Shown in pieces: positions 1 to 5,789 of a stretch of 5,789 bases of DNA (position 1 is its first letter; each line of letters starts with the position of its first letter). This DNA comes from Sulfurimonas sp. (lineage in GTDB: Bacteria > Campylobacterota > Campylobacteria > Campylobacterales > Sulfurimonadaceae). The translations under genes and the position numbers were made by a program. The notes under the pieces were generated by a model. That model saw nothing but the letters and a program-made list of their open reading frames with translations, did no database searches and was not told the DNA's origin. The DNA lies in the NCBI GenBank assembly GCA_024762705.1, contig JANTGW010000068.1:1-5789 (forward strand). The letters run 5' to 3'.

Positions 1-1566
1 CCATGCCCATTTCATGATGAAAAGTCTCCCTCATTTGTAGTAAGCCCGCAAAAACAGATATATCATTGTTTTGGCTGTGGTGCCGGTGGCGACAGCGTGA
101 AATTTGTAATGGAATATGAAAAGCTGAACTACCCTGAAGCTTTGGAAAAACTCGCAGAGTCATATAACTTCACACTTACCTACACCGATAACAAACATAA
201 CAAACCACGCTCACAGGTTATGGATAAACTCAATGAGTATTATCAAACACTCTTAACAAAAAACCAGACAGCACTCAGCTATATCAGAGAACGCGGCATC
301 TATGAGAGCAGTGTGGAAAAATTTGGCATAGGGTATGCACCGGATTCAAACGCAACGTTAAACTATATACGCTCACAGCAGTTTAGTATAAAAGAAGCGA
401 TAGATATGGGTGTTGTGGGCTATAACAAGGAACGCAACCAGACCTATGCACGTTTTGTAGAGCGCATAACCTTTCCTATATTCTCGGCAAACGGCTCTAT
501 TGTCGGTTTTGGAGGCAGGACTATTACAGGGCATCAGGCAAAATATGTAAACTCTCCTGAAACCGCTTTTTTTAACAAATCCAGACTTTTATATGCCTAT
601 CATTTGGCAAAACAGAGTCTGCATAAAAAGAGTGAGATAATCATAACAGAGGGTTACCTTGATGTTATTATGCTCCATCAGGCAGGCTTTGACAATGCCG
701 TTGCAACGCTTGGAACCGCTTTGACGCATGAACATCTACCGCTGCTTAGAAAAGGTTCGCCCCGTGTTGTTATGGCCTATGATGGAGATAAAGCAGGACG
801 TGCTGCAGCGCTTAAAGCTTCAAAACTCTTAAGTGCTGCAGGTTTTAACGGAGGCGTTGTGGTGTTTGGCGGAGGGCTTGATCCTGCCGACATGGTCAAA
901 GAGGGACGTGTTGAAGAGTTAGGTAATATGTTTCGAGAAGCCAAACCGTTCATAGAGTTTGTACTTGATGAAATCCTTTCTTTGTATAACCTCAGGGATC
1001 CAAAAGCAAAAGAAACTTGTATGCAAGAGGGTATAGCATATTTAAAAACACTTTCTCCCATACTGCAAGAAGAGTACAAAACATATCTTGCCTCACGTCT
1101 GGGCGGTTTGGGTGTATCCCCGTCACTTTTAAAACTCAATACTCAAACAAACACTAACAGACAAAGCATACCCGAGCAAAGAAACAGTGCACACAGGGAT
1201 ATGTGGGAACTGTCATTGATAAAAACGGTCTTGGAAAAGCCGGAATATATTGAACAGATTTTGGATGTTATCGAGCCGGGCTTATTGCAGTTTCACTCAT
1301 ATGAGTTCTCGTTAGCTTTGCAAAACAAGAAAGATGCACCGGAGATTATGGCTATAATGGTAGACAATACTATCGCTGTGCTCAAAGATGAAGAAGCTTT
1401 ACATGCTGAACTGATTACATTTTTGACGAAATATTATGAGAGAGAATTAAAAAAAGTAAACATCGCTTCAAATATCAGTTTTGAAGAAAAAGCCTTTTAC
1501 ATCAGAAAGTATAGGGGTAAGATAGCTCAATTGAAAAAAGGTGAGCTTGTCACGCTAAAAGAGTAG
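1..1566 (+). CDS. dnaG: DNA primase DnaG (5' end cut off by the window)
   Basis: DnaG synthesises the short RNA primers used by the replicative polymerase and is recruited by the DnaB helicase at the fork. The frame is open from base 1, and 521 residues are present. A CHC2 zinc-binding site is visible as C2, H5, C23 and C26 (window numbering), with the same C-x2-H-x17-C-x2-C spacing as E. coli primase. This implies about 38 missing N-terminal residues and a full length near 560, normal for the family. The RNA-polymerase-like core follows, with an FPI strand near 160 and VGFGGR at 168-173. The TOPRIM domain carries the metal-binding residues E217 (EGYLD) and D261/D263 (YDGDKAGR), and a DPADMVKEG motif follows. 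Beyond a polar linker around 370 the sequence is poorly conserved, as expected for the DnaB-binding C-terminal domain. An in-frame GTG at 97 lies inside the zinc domain and is not the true start. No frameshift is seen. Confidence 0.97.
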   Translation, partial: PCPFHDEKSPSFVVSPQKQIYHCFGCGAGGDSVKFVMEYEKLNYPEALEKLAESYNFTLTYTDNKHNKPRSQVMDKLNEYYQTLLTKNQTALSYIRERGIYESSVEKFGIGYAPDSNATLNYIRSQQFSIKEAIDMGVVGYNKERNQTYARFVERITFPIFSANGSIVGFGGRTITGHQAKYVNSPETAFFNKSRLLYAYHLAKQSLHKKSEIIITEGYLDVIMLHQAGFDNAVATLGTALTHEHLPLLRKGSPRVVMAYDGDKAGRAAALKASKLLSAAGFNGGVVVFGGGLDPADMVKEGRVEELGNMFREAKPFIEFVLDEILSLYNLRDPKAKETCMQEGIAYLKTLSPILQEEYKTYLASRLGGLGVSPSLLKLNTQTNTNRQSIPEQRNSAHRDMWELSLIKTVLEKPEYIEQILDVIEPGLLQFHSYEFSLALQNKKDAPEIMAIMVDNTIAVLKDEEALHAELITFLTKYYERELKKVNIASNISFEEKAFYIRKYRGKIAQLKKGELVTLKE

Positions 1567-1596
1567 AATAGATTATTTTTGTTTCGGTCAGTTTTT

Positions 1597-1605
1597 TGTT
1601 ATACT
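1597..1605 (+). promoter_or_regulatory. Probable extended -10 promoter for the 1636-2055 gene
   Basis: TGtTATACT is an extended -10 element (TGnTATAAT consensus, one mismatch). It sits in a T-rich stretch 31 bases after the dnaG stop and 30 bases before the next start codon. No convincing -35 hexamer lies at the usual distance. This is common in Campylobacterota, whose sigma-70 promoters rely on the -10 and upstream T-rich DNA. It suggests that the small gene is transcribed independently of dnaG, although read-through is also possible because no hairpin terminator follows dnaG. Assigned by pattern only. Confidence 0.55.
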
Positions 1606-1635
1606 AAAGAAAATTATTTGTGACAGGAGCTGAGT

Positions 1636-2055
1636 ATGGCAGGTGTGCATTTTTTATTTGATGATTTTAAGAATCTGATTGATCTTAACATTGGTATATC
1701 TGACCGTTTGGATGAAAACCGTGCAGAGAGTTTTACTCTGTTGTACTGTGATTTTAGCGGCATTGAACAAAGTGTGGTAGATGCTTCTTTGTTGGAGATA
1801 TTACGTTCTTCAGATTCAATCTCCAATAATGAGGGAGACTACTTTTTTGTTCTGCCTTATACTGACAAGTACGGTGCAGAGATCGTAAAAAGGATGTTTG
1901 ATGACTTTTTTGCAAAGCATTTGGACTCTTTTTTACTCAGCTATCCGGTTGACGGAGAAACTTCCAAGGAGATTCTTGAAAATATGCAAGACAGTGTCAG
2001 CACATTTTTTAAAAAAGAGTTGCATTGTCTTGACAGATTTACAAGGGATTATTAG
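1636..2055 (+). CDS. Hypothetical protein, probable degenerate GGDEF-like domain
   Basis: This 139-residue protein starts at an ATG with AGGAG at 1625-1629, six bases upstream, so the start is well supported. There is no signal peptide or membrane segment, and it should be cytoplasmic. I do not recognise a named family. The order of elements resembles a diguanylate cyclase (GGDEF) fold: a hydrophobic strand ending in Asp at 33-40 (FTLLYCDF), a helix leading to LRSSDSI near 56-62, EGDYFFVLPYTD at 66-77 where RxGGDEFxxLLPxTD would lie, and LSYPVDGETSKEIL at 101-114, like the SYPxDGxTxxELL segment that precedes the last helix. The signature GG[DE]EF is replaced by EGDYF, and the FKxxND...GHxxGD substrate segment is absent. 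If related, it is therefore shortened and cannot be an active cyclase. It might bind a partner or act as a regulator, but this is inference. Its stop overlaps the stop of the convergent gene by four bases. Confidence 0.85.
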   Translation: MAGVHFLFDDFKNLIDLNIGISDRLDENRAESFTLLYCDFSGIEQSVVDASLLEILRSSDSISNNEGDYFFVLPYTDKYGAEIVKRMFDDFFAKHLDSFLLSYPVDGETSKEILENMQDSVSTFFKKELHCLDRFTRDY

Positions 2056-2066
2056 AACTCTTTTTT
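2011..2066. terminator. A/T-rich inverted repeat across the convergent junction, possible bidirectional terminator
   Basis: AAAAAAGAGTT (2011-2021) and its exact reverse complement AACTCTTTTTT (2056-2066) flank a 34-base loop that contains both overlapping stop codons. Read from either strand, the outer edge of the stem ends in a run of six T, as a bidirectional terminator between converging genes would. The stem has only three G-C pairs and the loop is long, so it is weak by intrinsic-terminator standards. Chance A/T symmetry remains possible. Confidence 0.35.
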
Positions 2067-2270
2067 GTCAAACTTATAGTATTTGGAGTTTTTGTAAAAA
2101 GAGATGGCTTCAGATATCTTCTGCTCTTTATAGACTTTTTTATCGCATACCCATCTGCATTTAATTTTTGGGTTATGCATCGCTTCGATATTTGGTTTTG
2201 ATGCTTTTGTGGCATAGATGGTTTCTGAATTGGCTAGTAATGCAAAGAGCATAAAAAATATAATTTTCAT
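2052..2270 (-). CDS. Small exported protein with a CxxxC pair
   Basis: This 72-residue protein reads toward the preceding gene. It begins with a lysine followed by a hydrophobic stretch (residues 3-13), a plausible Sec signal peptide. Cleavage could follow ANS (residues 13-15), or less likely A20 or A23. The mature part is short and strongly basic, with C38 and C42 in KCRWVCDKK, then a predicted helix with Lys, Tyr and Phe at the C-terminus. There is no CxxCH haem site, and the pair is not a CxxC redox motif. A disulfide or metal site in the periplasm is the reasonable guess. I do not recognise a family. The start is the only good ATG in frame, but the nearest purine run (GAAGG) ends one base before it, unusually close, so translation may be weak or partly leaderless. 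A TATAGA on the minus strand at 2315-2320 is a possible -10. The signal-peptide-like start and the clean convergent fit argue that it is real. Confidence 0.72.
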   Translation of the reverse strand: MKIIFFMLFALLANSETIYATKASKPNIEAMHNPKIKCRWVCDKKVYKEQKISEAISFYKNSKYYKFDKKEF

Positions 2271-2316
2271 ACCTTCAATATCGACACTTCTGTAAAATTC
2301 TTAATAACTTTTTTTC

Positions 2317-2322
2317 TATAAT
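2317..2322 (+). promoter_or_regulatory. Consensus -10 hexamer TATAAT upstream of fliK
   Basis: This is a perfect TATAAT 55 bases before the fliK start. It is preceded by a T-run (2309-2315), as in Campylobacterota sigma-70 promoters, but has no clear -35 box. Its last base is also the first base of the sigma-54 element at 2322-2337. It may give basal sigma-70 transcription, or may be fortuitous in AT-rich DNA. Read on the other strand, the overlapping TATAGA (2315-2320) could be the -10 of the divergent exported-protein gene. Confidence 0.4.
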
Positions 2323-2337
2323 GGAACAAAAAGTGCT
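2322..2337 (+). promoter_or_regulatory. Sigma-54 (RpoN) promoter of the fliK-flgD-flgE operon
   Basis: TGGAACaaaaaGTGCT matches the sigma-54 consensus TGGMAC-N5-TTGCW at all but one position. The invariant GG (2323-2324) and GC (2335-2336) are separated by exactly ten bases. Transcription would begin near 2348, giving a leader of about 30 bases before the AGGAG at 2367-2371. Hook genes of Campylobacter and Helicobacter are known to be transcribed by RpoN together with the response regulator FlgR and its kinase FlgS, so the site fits the genes it precedes. The activator binding site is not identifiable by eye. Confidence 0.85.
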
Positions 2338-2377
2338 CTATTCTTTTAAATTCTTTTTAGAAGTATAGGAGCAAAGA

Positions 2378-3850
2378 ATGGTTTTATTAGATGTAAAAAA
2401 AGAGACTTCCTCTTCATTGTCACCTTTAAATACAGCGCCGCAAGAGCCAAAGGAAGGAGCGCTTTCTTTTTCGGCTTTGTTAAAAGGAACAAAGGGGCTC
2501 AAAGATGAAATCATTCAAAACGGCTCTGTAATTCTTGCTCTTAAAGATGAAAAAGCTCCTATAAATCTACTCTCTACTCAAGCTACGGAAGATATGCAGG
2601 ATATACTTGAACTTGAAAGTCTTGAGATAGCCCCTAAAGTAAGCGCTGCAATGACACCAGAGGAGTTAAAAGTTCTTATAAAAGAGGCTAAACAATACCT
2701 AAAAGATAAAATCGTACAAAGCGAAGGCTTTAAAAAAGTAGAGATTGATGCTCTGCCTAAAACATTGAACGGACTTGTACAAGTTGCCAAAAAAATAGGT
2801 ATTGACATTGCAAAGATCACACTTGAAGAGGTTCGGTCGTTACATGTAAACAAAGATGCTAAAGTTGTTTCAACAGAAAAAGAGTCAAAAGAACCTTTAC
2901 ATGTAAACAAAGAAGTCAAGCAGGATTTGCCTTCTGAAAATGAAGAGCTGCCGGTTGAAGCTAAAAACAAAAAACAAAAAGTTCACGCTGTTAAGCCGCA
3001 AGAGATAGACAAGACAGACGAAAATCTGGATACATTAAAGAAAGAACCGCTAAAGAATACACAACATGCTAAACAGGAACTCAAACAAACTCCTTTGTTC
3101 AAAGCACAAAGCAGTGCGGTTGAAATTACGACACAGCAGATCGTCGACACAAAGGTCAATAATCTTACAGCACAAAAAAACCCGAAACAAAAAGCGGAAG
3201 AGACACTGCAGTTACTCTTACGCGGGGAAAAAGTAACAAAAAATGACACCACACTTACTACTGACTTTTCAGTGGCAACAGCAAGGGTCATAGCCCCACA
3301 GGCGACAAGAGAAGCCGATAAGTCATTGGCAAGCCTTTTAAAAAATGATATGGGCGATGATGTGGATGTGCAGTCTAAAACAGACGGTTTGAATGTTTCT
3401 AAAGCAGACAGTTTTGAAGTAAAACTCAATGAAGCAAAGCAGATGGTGAAGTATTTGTCTCAGGATGTTAAATCAGCAATTGAAGAGTATAAATCACCAT
3501 TTACTAGAGTAAAAGTACAGCTTAATCCGCAAAAACTGGGTGAAGTGGATTTAACCATCGTACAGCGCGGAAAAAATCTGCATATTAACCTCAGCTCAAA
3601 CAATACGGCTATTAATACTTTGGCAATGAATGCCAATGATTTGAAGGTTCAGTTAAATAATAATGGAATAAATAATGCTACCTTAAACTTTAACAGCAAT
3701 GCTCAAAGTGAAAACTCTCAGGCTGGACAGCAGGAACAGCATAGACAACATCAGAAAAAGGCTGATGAAGAGTACAATTATTTTGAAGCGACACAAGACA
3801 GTGAAGAAGTTTTAAACTCTTTAGAAATCGTAGTTCCATACTACGCATAA
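2378..3850 (+). CDS. fliK: Flagellar hook-length control protein FliK
   Basis: FliK is exported during hook growth, measures hook length, and acts on FlhB to switch export from hook to filament subunits. The start has AGGAG at 2367-2371 with six-base spacing. The 490-residue product has the FliK layout. An N-terminal export region contains FSALL (31-35), an FxxxPhi motif. A compact, probably helical segment lies near 92-151 (KEAKQYLKDKI, ALPKTLNGL, KKIGIDIAKITLEE). A long Lys/Glu/Gln-rich, low-order ruler region follows from about 152 to 350. The conserved C-terminal hook-length domain lies near 355-450, with VQLNPQKLGEVDLTI (380-394) as its hallmark, followed by N-rich strands and a Gln-rich tail. 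There is no cysteine or tryptophan, which fits a secreted, unfolded substrate. LL[KR]G-like motifs recur at 34-37, 280-283 and 320-323. An in-frame 19-codon duplication starts at residues 155 and 174. The hook genes downstream and the sigma-54 promoter upstream support the call. Confidence 0.94.
   Translation: MVLLDVKKETSSSLSPLNTAPQEPKEGALSFSALLKGTKGLKDEIIQNGSVILALKDEKAPINLLSTQATEDMQDILELESLEIAPKVSAAMTPEELKVLIKEAKQYLKDKIVQSEGFKKVEIDALPKTLNGLVQVAKKIGIDIAKITLEEVRSLHVNKDAKVVSTEKESKEPLHVNKEVKQDLPSENEELPVEAKNKKQKVHAVKPQEIDKTDENLDTLKKEPLKNTQHAKQELKQTPLFKAQSSAVEITTQQIVDTKVNNLTAQKNPKQKAEETLQLLLRGEKVTKNDTTLTTDFSVATARVIAPQATREADKSLASLLKNDMGDDVDVQSKTDGLNVSKADSFEVKLNEAKQMVKYLSQDVKSAIEEYKSPFTRVKVQLNPQKLGEVDLTIVQRGKNLHINLSSNNTAINTLAMNANDLKVQLNNNGINNATLNFNSNAQSENSQAGQQEQHRQHQKKADEEYNYFEATQDSEEVLNSLEIVVPYYA
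2840..2913 (+). repeat. 17-bp direct repeat in the fliK ruler, period 57 bp
   Basis: The 17 bases starting TTACATGTAAAC occur identically at 2840-2856 and 2897-2913. The period is 57 bp, exactly 19 codons, and both copies encode LHVNK followed by an acidic residue (residues 155-160 and 174-179). The rest of the unit has diverged but stays Lys/Glu-rich, as expected of an old tandem duplication in the repeat-tolerant ruler region. Each copy contains the perfect 10-bp palindrome TTACATGTAA, extended to 12 bp in the second copy. Confidence 0.8.
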
Positions 3851-3860
3851 AGGATATATT

Positions 3861-4523
3861 ATGGCAATAGATGCAATAGGAAATAATTCAGCGTTAACCG
3901 GTGTAACAAATGATGCATATACAAATCCAAAAGGGATTTTGGGAAAAGATGATTTTATGAAGCTTCTTTTAGTGCAGCTTCAATATCAAGACCCTACAGA
4001 GCCTATGGATACAGAAAAAATTCTTACACAAACATCACAGTTGGCATCTTTGGAATCAGCAGACAATACAAAAACTGCCTTAGAACAATTGGCTGCTTCT
4101 TTAGGGAATGCACAGCAGTTCTCGACAATTTCTGCTATCGGTAAGACGGCAGATCTTGGAAGTGATGCGGTTGCTCACGATAAGGGAACAAGCACGACTT
4201 TTGAAGTGTATTTTCCAAATGCTGTGCAGCAGGGTACGGTTTCTATAACAGATGCAGATGGAAAAACAGTACAAACATTAAATGTAGGAACAAATCCTGC
4301 AGGCGTATACCAGTTTACATGGGATGGTACCGATGCTTTGGGTAACCAGGCAGACAGTGCAATTTACCATATAAATGCACAATACAGTGATGCAAATGGT
4401 GTGACGCAGCAGACAAGACTCGGTGCATATCCTATTGAGTCAGTTCGTTTTGATCAAGGGAACACTTTGGTTAAAGTTGGTTCAAACTATGTGCCGTTAG
4501 ACAGCATAAAAGAAGTTTATTAA
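3861..4523 (+). CDS. flgD: Flagellar hook capping/assembly protein FlgD
   Basis: FlgD forms the cap at the tip of the growing hook and allows FlgE subunits to polymerise; it is not kept in the finished hook. The 220-residue length is typical. The conserved N-terminal core is at 30-68: KDDFMKLLLVQLQYQDPTEPMD, then TQTSQLASLES. F32-M-K-L-L36 matches the FxxxPhi gate-recognition motif known from FlgD of other species. The C-terminal half has a beta-rich region: a FlgD Ig-like domain near 110-178 (VSITDADGKTVQTL, then GVYQFTWDGTDALGN) flanked by Tudor-like strands near 92-108 and 183-220 (VRFDQGNTLVKVGSNYVPLDSIKEV). There is no cysteine. AAGGA at 3850-3854 overlaps the fliK TAA and lies six bases before the ATG. 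The ten-base gap shows co-transcription and probable translational coupling with fliK. Confidence 0.97.
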   Translation: MAIDAIGNNSALTGVTNDAYTNPKGILGKDDFMKLLLVQLQYQDPTEPMDTEKILTQTSQLASLESADNTKTALEQLAASLGNAQQFSTISAIGKTADLGSDAVAHDKGTSTTFEVYFPNAVQQGTVSITDADGKTVQTLNVGTNPAGVYQFTWDGTDALGNQADSAIYHINAQYSDANGVTQQTRLGAYPIESVRFDQGNTLVKVGSNYVPLDSIKEVY

Positions 4524-4539
4524 GGACTTTATGATGATG
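4522..4539 (+). promoter_or_regulatory. flgE ribosome binding site with three consecutive ATG codons
   Basis: AAGGA (4522-4526) overlaps the flgD stop codon, and ATG ATG ATG follows at 4531, 4534 and 4537. The spacings are 4, 7 and 10 bases. The other two genes of the operon use six-base spacing, so the middle ATG at 4534 is the most likely initiation site. The first is used here as the longest reading. The choice changes the protein by at most two methionines. Confidence 0.6.
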
Positions 4540-5787
4540 ACGCAGGCATTTTATACAGGTATATCGGGATTGAAAAACTATTCTACAGGTATAGATGTAG
4601 TAAGTAATAATCTAGCAAATATAGATACAATCGGATATAGAGGTTACAACATTGAATTTTCTTCACTTTTTGAAAGCAGCATTGCTACATCATTTGCAGG
4701 AAATGAGACTGTTGGAAACGGTGTTCAGGTGCAAGCTTCAGGTATGAATCAAAAGCAGGGCTCATTTGCTTTGTCTGACAGAAGTACAGACCTTGCCATA
4801 GAAGGTGATGGCTGGTTTGGTGTTAAAGGCGGTGACAAAACTGTATATACCCGTGACGGTACTTTTTCTATAGATGCCAATGCTGACCTTGTAAATGGTG
4901 ATGGTTTTCATGTTCTTGGTACTATGGGAGGCAATATCAGTGCAGATAATGTATTGACATCACAGTTGGCAGAAGTGAAACTTGGAGATGTGGCAAAGCA
5001 AGAAGAGTTGCGTTTTCCAAAAACATTGACATATCCTCCGGAACCGACAACACAGGCAAAATTTTTGGCAAATTTAGGTGTAGGCTTCGAGCCTATTACT
5101 GTTGGTGCAAGTGTAGTTGATCCACAGGGAAATAGAAACAATCTACGACTTGAATTTATTAAAGACCCAGTTCAGACACCTCCCGGCGCGCAGTATAGTG
5201 TTACGGCAACTGTAAGTTCTCTTGATGGTTTGAATATCTATGATACGCAAACGGGCAGAGTGGAATTTGATGGAACAGGGGCTTTGACATCTTCAACATT
5301 GACAAGCATCAACAACAACGGTACAACTGTAGCAATAGATTTGGGAAGCGGATATGACGGAATCGTCTCGATTGATATTCCTGTTGTGTCAGGATCGAGT
5401 ATAGCCGATGGAACAATTGGCGGAGACCTACAAGGGTATGCCATAAATAAAAATGCAGAAGTAATAGCCACATTTACAAACGGAAAACAGAGCAGTGTCG
5501 GTAAAATAGCTATTTATCACTTTGCGAACGATGAAGGGTTGACACGTTTAAACGGGAGTCGTTTTGAAGAGAGTGTGAATAGCGGAAAACCAATCTTTTT
5601 TACTGATGAAAGTGGAGAAAATACCATCGGTTCAATAGTAAGAAACTTTGCACTAGAGTCTTCTAACGTACAGATGAGTTCTGGGCTTACTGAACTCATC
5701 ATACTCCAACGCGCTTATGATGCAAACTCAAAATCTGTCACAACAGCAGACCAAATGATGCAAAAAGCATTGAATATGGATGCTTAA
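4531..5787 (+). CDS. flgE: Flagellar hook protein FlgE
   Basis: FlgE polymerises into the curved hook, the universal joint linking rod and filament outside the outer membrane. The product has 418 residues and is complete. It has the rod/hook-family ends: N-terminal coiled-coil/D0 residues with AFYTGISGL (6-14) and SNNLANIDTIGYR (25-37), a DLAIEGDGWF strand (87-96) and YTRDGTFSID...GFHVLG (106-130), then a variable surface-exposed middle near 135-340. The C-terminal D0 helix has SSNVQMSSGLTELIILQRAYDANSKSV near 376-402 and ends ALNMDA. FSSLF (43-47) is an FxxxPhi export motif. There is no cysteine. It is too long for FlgF or FlgG (about 240-260), and its position after flgD supports FlgE. At 418 residues it is near the enterobacterial length and well below the 700-850 residues of the main hook proteins of H. 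pylori and C. jejuni. These species also carry a second flgE-type gene behind flgD, so a paralogue elsewhere in this genome is possible. Confidence 0.93.
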   Translation: MMMTQAFYTGISGLKNYSTGIDVVSNNLANIDTIGYRGYNIEFSSLFESSIATSFAGNETVGNGVQVQASGMNQKQGSFALSDRSTDLAIEGDGWFGVKGGDKTVYTRDGTFSIDANADLVNGDGFHVLGTMGGNISADNVLTSQLAEVKLGDVAKQEELRFPKTLTYPPEPTTQAKFLANLGVGFEPITVGASVVDPQGNRNNLRLEFIKDPVQTPPGAQYSVTATVSSLDGLNIYDTQTGRVEFDGTGALTSSTLTSINNNGTTVAIDLGSGYDGIVSIDIPVVSGSSIADGTIGGDLQGYAINKNAEVIATFTNGKQSSVGKIAIYHFANDEGLTRLNGSRFEESVNSGKPIFFTDESGENTIGSIVRNFALESSNVQMSSGLTELIILQRAYDANSKSVTTADQMMQKALNMDA

Positions 5788-5789
5788 CA

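Noticed and set aside
97..99. GTG as a possible start of the primase
   Set aside because: The same frame is open back to base 1 and encodes the CHC2 zinc ligands, so the gene simply begins before the window.
777..1139. 120-codon minus-strand frame inside dnaG
   Set aside because: It lies opposite the catalytic core of primase and shows no motif of its own, so it is a shadow of the real gene.
1898..2164. Plus-strand 88-codon frame across the convergent junction
   Set aside because: It overlaps two better-supported genes, has no ribosome binding site, and its product is frame-shifted AT-rich sequence.
2271..2340. A sigma-54 promoter on the minus strand for the small exported protein
   Set aside because: The reverse complement of the region lacks the GG-N10-GC arrangement; only a weak TATAGA -10 candidate is present.
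2395..2401. A7 tract near the fliK start (also A7 at 1449-1455 in dnaG and 3174-3180 in fliK) as a phase-variation switch
   Set aside because: Runs of seven A are expected in DNA this AT-rich, one lies in essential dnaG, and every frame is intact. Contingency tracts are usually longer or made of G/C.
2578..3429. Long minus-strand open frames of 130 and 148 codons inside fliK
   Set aside because: Their Ser/Phe/Cys-rich products are the antisense image of Lys/Glu-rich FliK codons, no ribosome binding site or family motif is apparent, and the plus strand carries clear FliK domains.

Overview
This AT-rich window is best explained as chromosomal DNA from a Campylobacterota (epsilonproteobacterial) bacterium, most likely a free-living Sulfurimonas/Sulfurovum-type organism. 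The evidence is the A/T-rich, lysine- and asparagine-rich coding style, strong AGGAG/AAGGA ribosome binding sites, an extended -10 promoter without a clear -35 box, and the cluster order fliK-flgD-flgE behind a sigma-54 promoter. From memory, that order is also found in Helicobacter pylori and Campylobacter jejuni. The genus is an inference from style, not a database match.

Layout: (1) 1-1566, plus strand, DNA primase dnaG, missing about 38 N-terminal codons but keeping all four zinc ligands and the TOPRIM catalytic core. (2) 1636-2055, plus strand, a 139-residue protein behind its own promoter-like sequence. It looks like a shortened, catalytically dead GGDEF-like domain. (3) 2052-2270, minus strand, a 72-residue small exported protein with a CxxxC pair. 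Its stop codon overlaps that of the preceding gene, and an 11-bp A/T-rich inverted repeat spans the convergent junction. (4) 2271-2377, a compact divergent intergenic region with a close match to a sigma-54 (-24/-12) promoter, overlapped by a consensus TATAAT. (5) 2378-5787, plus strand, a tight operon of fliK (hook-length control), flgD (hook cap/scaffold) and flgE (hook protein), with gaps of only 10 and 7 bases and ribosome binding sites that overlap the preceding stop codons.

The flagellar genes form one functional unit. FlgD caps the growing hook and lets FlgE subunits polymerise. FliK measures the hook and switches the export apparatus from hook to filament substrates. All three proteins lack cysteine and carry an FxxxPhi motif near the N-terminus, as expected for early substrates of the flagellar type III export machine. 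The sigma-54 promoter places them in the middle (hook) tier of the epsilonproteobacterial flagellar cascade.

I see no mobile element, CRISPR array, RNA gene or unmistakably new system. The points most worth a second look are the degenerate GGDEF-like protein, the small CxxxC exported protein, the overlapping sigma-54/TATAAT promoter, and a 19-codon duplication in the fliK ruler region that carries a perfect palindrome twice. No gene-free stretch exceeds about 110 bases.
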